Of a stretch of DNA of 64,000 bases, positions 43,616-51,696 are shown in pieces (position 1 is the stretch's first letter; each line of letters opens with the position of its first letter). A program made the translations under genes and the position numbers. The notes under the pieces were generated by a model that was not told the origin of the DNA, did not search any database, and saw nothing but the letters and a program-made list of their open reading frames with translations. The stretch is from an uncultured Desulfovibrio sp. (GTDB lineage Bacteria > Desulfobacterota > Desulfovibrionia > Desulfovibrionales > Desulfovibrionaceae). The stretch is from contig UQJT01000001.1 in assembly GCA_900541395.1 (NCBI GenBank), positions 99,546-163,545 on the forward strand, read 5' to 3'.

Positions 43616-44290
43616 TCAGCGGGAGGCCTGAAGCAGACCCAGTTCACCTGCAATGTCCAGATTCACCATAAGAACATTAACGGTTTCTCCTCCGAAAATT
43701 CCAAGGAATTTACCCCGAGTGTGCCTTTTTACAATAGATTCCAGACGCTCTTTTGACAATCCTGTGGCCTCGGCCATGGCCGGAATTTGAACCGCTGCGG
43801 CAGCGGGGCTGATATACGGTTCAAGTCCGGAACCGGACGCCGTGAGCAGATCTGTCGGAATGTCCTCCTTGCTTACGGAAGGATTGTTCCGCAGAAATTC
43901 CTCCAGATCCTTTTCAACGCGCTCGGCCAGAGCGGGATTGGTCGGCCCGAAGTTCTGTGAACCGGAAGCCACGCCGGCATAGCTGCCGCTGTCCTTGTCT
44001 GCCTGAGTATAGGTGTTGTAGTTGTAGGCGGAGGGACGGCACTTCATGAATCGTGCGTCCGTAAACGCCTGTCCGACCAGTTTGGAGCCTACCGCGTGTC
44101 CGTTCACTTCAATAAGGCTGCCGTTGGCCTTTTCCGGAAAGATGGCCTGGCTGAGCCCCGTCATCAGAACCGGATAGGCCAGGCCGCAGATAATCAGCAG
44201 TACCAGCGTCAGCAGTACAGGCTTCTTTATTTCGTTCACCATGACACTCATTCCTGTTGTTTCCGCGTTCAGGCGGGTTGGATTATTCAT
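43616..44290 (-). CDS. kdpC: Potassium-transporting ATPase KdpC subunit
   Basis: A 224-residue single-span accessory subunit of the KdpFABC pump. The membrane helix VLLTLVLLIICGLAYPVLMTG lies near residue 22. The conserved periplasmic part has NGSLIEVNG, GQAFTDARFMKCRPSA, SGSQNFGPTNP, DLLTASGSGLEPYISP and AAAVQIPAMAEATGLS. The start at 44290 (MNNPTR) has AAGGGGGAG 5 bases upstream; an internal ATG at 44242 is an alternative. It follows kdpB by about 103 bp. Confidence 0.94.
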   Translation of the reverse strand: MNNPTRLNAETTGMSVMVNEIKKPVLLTLVLLIICGLAYPVLMTGLSQAIFPEKANGSLIEVNGHAVGSKLVGQAFTDARFMKCRPSAYNYNTYTQADKDSGSYAGVASGSQNFGPTNPALAERVEKDLEEFLRNNPSVSKEDIPTDLLTASGSGLEPYISPAAAAVQIPAMAEATGLSKERLESIVKRHTRGKFLGIFGGETVNVLMVNLDIAGELGLLQASR

Positions 44291-44393
44291 CGTACTCCCC
44301 CTTGCGGGAAGGGGGAGGCGTCTCCTGCGGCCATCGCATGGAGCCGTCCCAGAGATGCCGCGGCCGTGCATGGCACACGACCGCGGATTCCCG

Positions 44394-46448
44394 TTACATT
44401 CCCATGGCCGCCAGCATGGGGGCGATAATCAGATCAATCAGCTTGATGCCGACAAAGGGAGCAATGACGCCGCCCAGTCCGTAAATCAGCATGTTTCGGG
44501 CCAGCATCTTTTCCGCGCGCATGGGTTTGTAGGTTACGCCGCGCATGGCGAGGGGAATCAGGCATGGAATGATGACAGCGTTGAAGATCAGCGCGGAAAG
44601 GATGGCGCTGAGCGGCGTGGCCAGTCCCATGACGTTCAGAACCTGCAACTGGGGAATCACTACCATGAACATGGCGGGAATGATGGCAAAATACTTGGCG
44701 ATGTCGTTGGCGATACTGAAGGTCGTCAGCGATCCGCGCGTAATCAGGAGCTGCTTGCCGATTTCCACCACATCCAGCATCTTGGTGGGATCGGAGTCGA
44801 GATCGACCATGTTGGCGGCTTCCTTGGCGGCCTGGGTCCCGCTGTTCATGGCTATGCCCACGTTGGCCTGCGCAAGGGCGGGAGCATCGTTGGTGCCGTC
44901 GCCGGTCATGGCCACGATCTTGCCGTTGGCCTGTTCTGCCTTGATGGCCCTGATTTTGTCTTCCGGCTTGCACTGTGCGATAAAGCTGTCCACGCCGGCT
45001 TCCTGCGCGATGGTCGCGGCAGTCAGCGGGTTGTCGCCTGTGCACATGATGGTCTTGATGCCGATGGCGCGCAGCCGCGCAAAACGCTCCACCAGACCTG
45101 CCTTTATGGTATCCTTGAGGTAGATGACGCCGAGAATGCGGTTATCCACGCTGACGACCAGCGGCGTTCCGCCCTTTTCCGCGACCTGGTTGACGTGGTG
45201 TTCAAGGTCTTCCGGAAGGCTGCCGCCCTTTTCCTTCACATAATTCTGGATGGCGTCGGAAGCGCCCTTGCGGATCTGCGTTCCGTCAGGCAGGTTCACA
45301 CCGCTCATGCGCGTCTGCGCTGTAAAGGGGATGAACTCCATGCCCTGAACTTTTTCCACAGACGTTCCGTTCAGCTTTTCTCCAAGTTCGATGACAGATT
45401 TGCCTTCGGGGGTATCATCCTCCACGGAACTCATCATCGCGTATCTGACAAGTTCACCGGCGTCCACGCCGCGCACGGGAATGAACTCCGCGGCCATCCG
45501 GTTGCCATATGTGATGGTTCCGGTCTTGTCCAGAATCATGGTGTCCACGTCGCCGCAGACTTCAACAGCCTTGCCGGAAAGGGCGATGACATTGAATCTC
45601 GCCACGCGATCCATGCCGGCAATGCCGATGGCGGAGAGAAGACCGCCGATGGTGGTCGGAATCAGACATACCGTGAGGGCAATCAGCGTGGAGATCGGCA
45701 GATGCACGCCGCTGTATACGGCCATGGGATACAGGGTGACAACGACGATCAGGAAGATGATGGTAAGGCTGACCAGCAGCGTGTTCAGCGCGATTTCGTT
45801 AGGTGTTTTCTTGCGGGAAGCGCCTTCGACGAGGGCGATCATCTTGTCCAGAAAGGATTCGCCGGGGTTGGAGGTGATGCGGATTTTAAGCCAGTCGCTG
45901 GCCACGGTAGTACCGCCGGTGACGGACGAGAAGTCTCCTCCGCTTTCCTTCAGCACCGGAGCGGATTCGCCGGTGATGGCGGATTCATCCACGGAAGCCA
46001 CGCCGTCAATGACTTCGCCGTCATTGGGGATGAGTTCCCCCGCCCGGACCAGGACGATATCGCCTTTCTTCAGCGCGTTGGCGTTGATGATGTTTTCCGA
46101 GCCGTCCGCACGCAGGATGCGCGCCTGCATGTCCTTCTGCGTTTTTTTCAGGCTTTCGGCCTGGGCCTTGCCCCGACCTTCGGCCACGGCTTCGGCAAAG
46201 TTGGCAAACAGCAGCGTGATCAGCAGTATGGCGGATACGATCGCGTTGTAGGCCGTCAGATTATTGCCGTCTCCTCCGAAGAGATTCGGGAAGAAGCACA
46301 GCAGCAGGGTCACCACAAAACCAACTTCCACCACGAACATGACCGGATTTTTAATCATGTATACGGGGTTCAGCTTCGTGATCGAGCCGATCAGGGATGA
46401 TTTCAGAATATCCGCGGTAATAAATGCGGTTTTCGTTTTTTTGCTCAT
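44394..46448 (-). CDS. kdpB: Potassium-transporting ATPase KdpB (P-type ATPase)
   Basis: A 684-residue catalytic subunit. The phosphorylation motif is [10 protein letters not shown] near residue 307. Actuator-domain TGES is within [11 protein letters not shown], and the hinge motif [15 protein letters not shown] lies near residue 515. Seven membrane helices are predicted. The start at 46448 (MSKKTKTAF) has AGGAG at good spacing after kdpA; a start 7 codons upstream is rejected. Energises potassium uptake through KdpA. Confidence 0.97.
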   Translation of the reverse strand: MSKKTKTAFITADILKSSLIGSITKLNPVYMIKNPVMFVVEVGFVVTLLLCFFPNLFGGDGNNLTAYNAIVSAILLITLLFANFAEAVAEGRGKAQAESLKKTQKDMQARILRADGSENIINANALKKGDIVLVRAGELIPNDGEVIDGVASVDESAITGESAPVLKESGGDFSSVTGGTTVASDWLKIRITSNPGESFLDKMIALVEGASRKKTPNEIALNTLLVSLTIIFLIVVVTLYPMAVYSGVHLPISTLIALTVCLIPTTIGGLLSAIGIAGMDRVARFNVIALSGKAVEVCGDVDTMILDKTGTITYGNRMAAEFIPVRGVDAGELVRYAMMSSVEDDTPEGKSVIELGEKLNGTSVEKVQGMEFIPFTAQTRMSGVNLPDGTQIRKGASDAIQNYVKEKGGSLPEDLEHHVNQVAEKGGTPLVVSVDNRILGVIYLKDTIKAGLVERFARLRAIGIKTIMCTGDNPLTAATIAQEAGVDSFIAQCKPEDKIRAIKAEQANGKIVAMTGDGTNDAPALAQANVGIAMNSGTQAAKEAANMVDLDSDPTKMLDVVEIGKQLLITRGSLTTFSIANDIAKYFAIIPAMFMVVIPQLQVLNVMGLATPLSAILSALIFNAVIIPCLIPLAMRGVTYKPMRAEKMLARNMLIYGLGGVIAPFVGIKLIDLIIAPMLAAMGM

Positions 46449-46459
46449 GTCCGTAACTC

Positions 46460-48184
46460 CTAGCCCCACAAAATCATGTGTTCCGTAAGCGGTCCGAGAA
46501 CCAGCGCGGGGAAAAACGTCAGCGCGGCAATGATGACAACGACCATGAACAGGGACACGGTAAAGGTGCGGGTATCGGTTCTCAGTGTGCCGATGGATTC
46601 GCTGACCGGCTGCTTCAGCATGATCGAGCTGGAAATGGCCAGCGCAATGACGATGGAAAGATAGCGGCCGAAGAACATGGCCAGACCGGCAGTTACGTTC
46701 CAGAACAGGGAGTTGTCCGCCAGGCCTTCAAAACCTGAGCCGTTGTTGGCTGCGGAAGAAGCATATTCATACAGCACCTGGGTCAGGCCATGCGGTCCCG
46801 GATTGGTAATGCCCGCCAGCCCGTCCGGCACGGCCACGGCCAGGGCGGAAAAGCCCAGAATCAGCAGAGGATGGATGATGATGCACAGGGCTGCCAGCTT
46901 CATTTCCCTGCCTTCAATCTTTTTGGCCAGATATTCGGGTGTGCGCCCCACCATCAGTCCGCAGACGAACACGGTCAGTATTACATAGATGAGCATGTTG
47001 ACCAGTCCCACGCCTTCGCCGCCGAACACGAAATTGAGCATCATGTTGATCAGCGGGACCATGCCGCCAATGGGCGTCAGTGTGTCATGCATGTTGTTGA
47101 CCGTACCGGTGGTAAAAGAGGTGGTTACGGTCGTGAACGTGGCGGACTGGGCAATGCCGAAGCGTACTTCCTTGCCTTCCATACTGCCCATGTCCTGATT
47201 CAGCCCCACCTGTTCCAGTCTGGGATTCCCCGCGAGTTCCGAAGTATAGCAGGCGGTCAGTCCGATGAGGAAGATGGCGAACATGACGGCGAAGACGGGT
47301 TTGGCTTCACTGCCCAGCAGGATACCTTCCTTCCTGCCTTCTTTTTCCGCCTTCTGCCTGCGGCGATCGCGCACCATCAAGCCGAACATGACGACGAAAG
47401 AGCCGGGCAGAAGCATCATGGACAGCATCTCAAGCATGCTGGTGAACACGTTGGGGTTTTCCAGAGGGGTAGTCGAGTTGGCCCCGAGGAAACCGCCGCC
47501 GTTGGTTCCCAGATGCTTGATGCTCACCAGCGAGGCGATGGGCCCCATGGCGATGTCCTGATATTTTCCTTCGATGGTCTGGACGGTGGCATTAGCCGAG
47601 AAGTTCTGTGGGCACCCTTGCGACACGAGTACCAGCCCCACCACGATGGCAAGCGGCAAAAGCACGCGGGTCGTATTCCTGACAAGATCACGGTAGAAAT
47701 TGCCCATGTTTCTGCAGGTGCCTGAAAGGCCGCGGACAAAGGCCATGACCACAGCGCCGCCGGTGGCCGCGGAGGTAAACATCATGTAGATGATGACCAG
47801 CATCTGACTCAGATAGGAAAGGCCGGATTCGCCTGAATAATGCTGCAGGTTGGTGTTTGTCATGAAACTGATGATGGTATTGAATGACAAACTGGCTTCC
47901 ATTGAGTCGATGCCGTTGGGATTGAACCATGGAATAAATTGGATACGCAGGATCAGATAGCCGATAAAGACCATCGCCGCATTGGTGGCGACAAGCGCCA
48001 CTGCATATCTTTTCCAGCTCATTCCCTCGTCATCAATGCCGCATATCCGGTAAATGACGTTGTCCAGCCGATCAAATACCGGATCGGCAAAGGTGTGCTG
48101 TTCCGTGGCAATGTGGTAAAGATATTTTCCCGTCGGGAAAATCACGACAATAAAGACAGCCAAAAATAACAGAATCTCCAGCAT
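46460..48184 (-). CDS. kdpA: Potassium-transporting ATPase KdpA (potassium channel-like subunit)
   Basis: A 574-residue membrane subunit with ten helices and four selectivity-filter-like loops: [37 protein letters not shown] and [11 protein letters not shown]. The conserved NNGSGFEGL and LGTNGGGF segments are intact, so the pore looks functional. It starts 21 bp after kdpF. Confidence 0.97.
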   Translation of the reverse strand: MLEILLFLAVFIVVIFPTGKYLYHIATEQHTFADPVFDRLDNVIYRICGIDDEGMSWKRYAVALVATNAAMVFIGYLILRIQFIPWFNPNGIDSMEASLSFNTIISFMTNTNLQHYSGESGLSYLSQMLVIIYMMFTSAATGGAVVMAFVRGLSGTCRNMGNFYRDLVRNTTRVLLPLAIVVGLVLVSQGCPQNFSANATVQTIEGKYQDIAMGPIASLVSIKHLGTNGGGFLGANSTTPLENPNVFTSMLEMLSMMLLPGSFVVMFGLMVRDRRRQKAEKEGRKEGILLGSEAKPVFAVMFAIFLIGLTACYTSELAGNPRLEQVGLNQDMGSMEGKEVRFGIAQSATFTTVTTSFTTGTVNNMHDTLTPIGGMVPLINMMLNFVFGGEGVGLVNMLIYVILTVFVCGLMVGRTPEYLAKKIEGREMKLAALCIIIHPLLILGFSALAVAVPDGLAGITNPGPHGLTQVLYEYASSAANNGSGFEGLADNSLFWNVTAGLAMFFGRYLSIVIALAISSSIMLKQPVSESIGTLRTDTRTFTVSLFMVVVIIAALTFFPALVLGPLTEHMILWG

Positions 48185-48205
48185 TTTTTATCCCTTGTAT
48201 TGCCG

Positions 48206-48283
48206 TTAAAACTTTTCCGGGTTTGCAAGCGCGTATACCAGATACAGGCATAGCGCGGCGATCAGGATTCCAAGTGCAAGCAT
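48206..48283 (-). CDS. kdpF: Potassium-transporting ATPase KdpF small subunit
   Basis: A 25-residue single-helix peptide, MLALGILIAALCLYLVYALA followed by NPEKF. The YLVYAL-x-NPEKF end is the KdpF hallmark. It lies directly before kdpA. In known complexes KdpF stabilises KdpABC. Confidence 0.92.
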   Translation of the reverse strand: MLALGILIAALCLYLVYALANPEKF

Positions 48284-48295
48284 GGAAATACTCCT

Positions 48296-48388
48296 CTATT
48301 TTTCCTCAACCTGGGATTCACACCAGCAGGCAAGCGCGATGACCAGCAGAAAACAGATTATCAGCGTGCCAACCATGAAAAAATCCAT
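48296..48388 (-). CDS. Small single-span membrane peptide upstream of kdpF
   Basis: A 30-residue frame beginning MDFFMVGTLIICFLLVIALA and ending CWCESQVEEK, preceded by AAAGGAG at ideal spacing. One transmembrane helix, then a polar tail with a Cys-Trp-Cys-Glu group. It ends 12 bp before kdpF and is probably its operon leader. It is not a duplicate of KdpF. I have a general memory of similar tiny frames before kdpF in other bacteria but cannot verify it here. A role in Kdp assembly or regulation is inference. Confidence 0.65.
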   Translation of the reverse strand: MDFFMVGTLIICFLLVIALACWCESQVEEK

Positions 48389-48953
48389 ACAAAACTCCTT
48401 TGCATGTTTCCGGTATCCAGTGCCGGATGTCATTTGCCCGGATGGGGACAGAGGGGGAGAGCATCCCCTCTGACAGGCAAATACAGAAGTGGATGGTATG
48501 AAGGCAGGCATAAAAACGGGATTAAAAAATGAGGTTTTATATTAAATTTTTATTAAAATCATGTTTGAATTCTAATGGTTGTCAGTCCTGTACCCGCGGC
48601 GGAGAAGGACTGCGGGCATGATGCGGCGAGACTGCACAGCATGGATCCGGCAGTCTGCAAGGGGGGGAGAAAACAGGGAGGAGAGGCGACCGGAGTGTTT
48701 CACAGAAGAGCGGGACGCTGTGCTTCATGAGGTGGATCTGCATCTGCCGCAGGATCGGTACACGGGAATTCCTGCTTCGACGGAGACTTGACGGCAGGGA
48801 GGAAAATATTTTCGGAATTTGTTTTGAAGGCAGCTTTATCGGCCCTAGTTTCGACTTGATCTGACAGTAGTCCCTTGAATAAGGAAAGAGAACTCCGTTT
48901 TGATGGAAGTGCAAACACCCCATCAACCGGGCGTCATGCCCACGGAGTTCCCG
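48389..48953. other. Gap between the kdp leader peptide and transposase remnant
   Basis: About 560 bp. It holds the AT-rich kdp promoter zone and, from 48600 to 48950, sequence without a convincing gene. Confidence 0.45.
48520..48580 (-). promoter_or_regulatory. AT-rich kdp promoter/KdpE-binding region
   Basis: An almost pure A/T tract (TTTTAATAAAAATTTAATAT on the minus strand) lies 130-190 bp upstream of the first kdp peptide. This is the expected position and composition of a KdpE-controlled promoter. Exact -35/-10 boxes are not assigned. Confidence 0.5.
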
Positions 48954-49486
48954 ATGGAAAGTTTTAATCAAAGCGGCATCAAGCACAGGACCGGCCTTCT
49001 CAACCTGGCCGCGGAGCTGGGGAATATCTCCAATGCCTGCCGTATCATGGGCTTTTCCAGAGATACTTTTTACCGCTATCCGGCCGCCCGTGATGCGGGT
49101 GGGGTTGAAGCCCTGTTTGAGGCCAGTCGCAGAAAGCCGAACCTGAAAAATCATGTGGAAGAAGCGACGGAACAGGCTGTTGTCGAGTTCGCCACCGCAT
49201 TTCCCGCATACGGACAAGTCAGAGCCAATAACGAACTACGCAAGCAAGGCACTTCGTCTCTCCTTCTGAAGTCCGCTCCATCTGGTTGCGTCATGGCCTT
49301 GCTTCCATGAAGCAGCGCCTGACGGCTTTGAAAAAATGTCCGCTAAACAATGCCTGGTGATGACCGAAGCACAGGTGCAGTATCTGGAGTGTAAAAAACA
49401 GGATGATGAAGCATCCGGTGAGATAGAGAGCCATCATCCCGGCTATCTCGGCAGTCAGGACACATTTTTTCTTGTAATCTTCTGAT
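48954..49486 (+). pseudogene. IS481-family transposase remnant
   Basis: N-terminal part of an IS481-type transposase: GNISNACRIMGFSRDTFYRY near the start, then EALFEASRRKPNLKNHVEEA and FPAYGQVRANNELRKQG. After 49255 the match moves to another frame (VRSIWLRHGLASMKQRL), then to a third (MSAKQCLVMTEAQVQYLECK, then GYLGSQDTFFLVIF). The DDE domain is truncated just after its start. At least two frameshifts separate the pieces, so it is non-functional. GGAG precedes the ATG at 48954. Confidence 0.8.
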
Positions 49487-49589
49487 GCCTGGAGAAATTC
49501 ATATATTGAACCGACCATAGAACGAGCTTTCCGTTTCATTTTTGACTTTTTTTTACAAAGCAATAGATAATATTCTACATAATCTGCTA

Positions 49590-50415
49590 AGACCTGATTC
49601 AGTCCATTAATAGATCACCCGTGAAAGGTCACAACATCATTAAGACGAAGAACTTCTCCATGGAAGATATCTGCATCGGAACCATATTCAAAATGCCCCT
49701 GATACCCCTTATAGGTATATTCATGGCTTCAATCCTATATTCGCAAAAAGCGCCTTACTGATTTGACCGCGCATCAGTATTGGGCTGCGGGTGAGGGCGG
49801 TGAAACCGCGAACCTCGCCCTTCTTTGATGACCCCGCCGTATCCACGGAACACCTTTTTTCTTTTTCCCCATGTTTCCTGGTTCTTGGGCTGTCATGTGC
49901 CCCTAAAATCCGCTTTTCACCAAAGAGGGTCAACCATCACTCATCTTTTCTTGAAACTGAACGGGATTACATGCCCTCAATAACGCCTTTTCAAAAAGAA
50001 TATCATATTCCGGGGCCAGCTTTTTTCGATTCGTGGAAAGCTAGAAAATCGGTAGAAAACTGGGTAGGAAAAAAGGGTAGGAGTGCCTAATGTCTACTTG
50101 CAAAAGTAGACACTACAAAACCCGCAAGAGTCTTGCGGCGGCGTATCCGCCGTGAGTGAGCGAAAAACCACGCTTTTTCGCGAACGATCCTGTAAAAATT
50201 TTTCGCATGATTATGCGGAGAATTTTTGCAATGAGACACTAGGCAGGAGGGCAAGGCGTCCTTGCGTTCTCAATTTTCGCCGGCTTCCAGGTTCTTTCCC
50301 CGTATGCGGCGCCACGCCTGAGCCCTTGCCACGGTAAAACGTCAATCCCGTTCAAACCGCTTCTGCCAAGGGCAAACGCCATCCCACAAAAATCGTTTCT
50401 GGTTAGGAATAGGTT
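49590..50415. other. AT-richer gene-poor tract with hairpins beside tRNA-fMet
   Basis: No confident gene. Two short frames (GTG at 49621, 46 residues; ATG at 49971, 39 residues, SWKARKSVENWVGKKGRSA at its end) have weak or no ribosome-binding sites. Four hairpins lie in 50091-50230: TGTCTACTT / AAGTAGACA, CCGCAAGA / TCTTGCGG, GGCGG / CCGCC, and a long imperfect one at 50193-50228. The tract appears to be the right end of the acquired region. Confidence 0.55.
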
Positions 50416-50458
50416 AAAAAACGAGAAAAGCGCTTATGGCTGAATTCCACAAGCGCTT
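50416..50458 (-). terminator. Terminator of tRNA-fMet
   Basis: Two AAGCGCTT arms, 15 bases apart, followed on the minus strand by TTCTCGTTTTTT. It begins 9 bases after the tRNA CCA end. Confidence 0.7.
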
Positions 50459-50466
50459 AAATTTCT

Positions 50467-50543
<77 letters not shown>

Positions 50544-50555
50544 TCACGTCGGATA

Positions 50556-50584
50556 TATGTAGGCGCGTCCTCCCGCCCTGTCAA
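50556..50584 (-). promoter_or_regulatory. Sigma-70 promoter of tRNA-fMet
   Basis: On the minus strand TTGACA (50579-50584), 17-base spacer, TACATA (50556-50561), with the tRNA 5' end 12 bases after the -10 box. Confidence 0.85.
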
Positions 50585-51078
50585 GCTCTTTTCCACATCT
50601 CCTCCTCGGTCCAGGCGGATAGGAACGGAAGCCCGGCAGGCCGAACGAATATTTCGCTTCGGATATACTAAAAATGTGCCGCCTTTTCCTCTCTCCGACA
50701 AGACGGGTTTAAGATATGCAATCTCCCCGCCTCAATGCGGCTCAACGGACAACCACAGGCGACTGCGACCGGGACAGGTCTCCCGTAGGCAGGCTAGGGA
50801 GGAGCCGAGGCCTCGAGCGGCTCCATGAACCATATATAATGAAACGCACGGACGCACAAAAAACATTCCGCCGTTTCTCCCGATGCGAACGGCGCATGGA
50901 CAAAGCGGAATACGTGTGTCTGCCGCTCCGCTGCTCTCTCCAGTCGCAGGCGCTCCCCCGACGCCCATAATCGACATACACACACGATAAGAGACCGCAC
51001 CGCCATGAACAAATTTATACCATCCTGTTCGTCCCGTATTCCGTAGAGAACAGGAGGGCAGACAAGCATCCCCAAAGC
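50585..51078. other. Gene-free region between tRNA-fMet and queH
   Basis: About 490 bp with no convincing protein frame. A GGAGCCG / CGGCTCC hairpin lies near 50801-50824, and TATATAATG occurs near 50833. It could hold a non-coding RNA but matches none I recognise. Confidence 0.4.
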
Positions 51079-51675
51079 TCAGACTGTCTTTTTGCGCGCC
51101 GCCCTGGCCGCATCACGCGCGGCCCGCTGGCGTTCGGCCTCTCCTTTGCTCAGAATGCAACCGCACCATTTTTGCCGGTACAGTCCCATTTCTTTGGAAA
51201 GGTGGATACCGTCCTGCCAATACGGACGAAAATCCCGGTACAGAAAGCACGCCCCCGCATCGCACGCCGCCGTTTCCGCCTCTGCCGCAATCTCCGCATG
51301 ATGCTGGTAGCGTGAATAAAGCAAGCTGGTGCAAAAAGCGTCGAAGCCCCGGACACGGGCCAGCCGAGCCGCGGCCTTCATGCGGGTACGATAGCAATCG
51401 CGGCAACGGACGCCCTCGGCCGTGCGCGCACCCAGCGCCTTCACCCAAGCCGCCGGGTCCACAGCATCCTCCCCCGTTTCAGGTTCCCACACCACCGGCA
51501 CGCCCATGAGTTCCGACACCTGTCGCATGGCTTCGCGCCGACGCTGATATTCGTCCTGGGGATGAATATTGGGATTGAAAAAATACGCGGTGACGGCAAA
51601 GCCCTCCTCGCGCAGACGGATGATGGGCATCAGCGAGCAGGGCCCGCAACACACGTGCAAAAGCAAGGTTTTCAC
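51079..51675 (-). CDS. queH: Epoxyqueuosine reductase QueH
   Basis: Last step of queuosine synthesis in tRNA, 198 residues. QueH signature cysteines are present: HVCCGPC at residues 7-13, CRDCY near residue 90, and KWCGC near residue 168. Tyr/Arg-rich SLLYSRYQHH is typical. It is the non-B12 alternative to QueG. It starts 21 bp after the GGDEF/TPR gene, so the two may be cotranscribed. The C-terminal tail is Arg/Ala-rich. Confidence 0.93.
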   Translation of the reverse strand: MKTLLLHVCCGPCSLMPIIRLREEGFAVTAYFFNPNIHPQDEYQRRREAMRQVSELMGVPVVWEPETGEDAVDPAAWVKALGARTAEGVRCRDCYRTRMKAAARLARVRGFDAFCTSLLYSRYQHHAEIAAEAETAACDAGACFLYRDFRPYWQDGIHLSKEMGLYRQKWCGCILSKGEAERQRAARDAARAARKKTV

Positions 51676-51696
51676 AGTCGGCCTCTCCCCTCGGAA

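Noticed and set aside
44241..46400. Plus-strand open frame over kdpB
   Set aside because: Antisense shadow of a clear P-type ATPase gene.
49291..49563. 90-codon minus-strand frame with a hydrophobic centre
   Set aside because: Antisense to the IS481 transposase remnant; hydrophobicity arises from the complementary frame.
49621..49761. 46-codon frame starting with GTG
   Set aside because: No ribosome-binding site and no recognisable family; left as part of the gene-poor tract.
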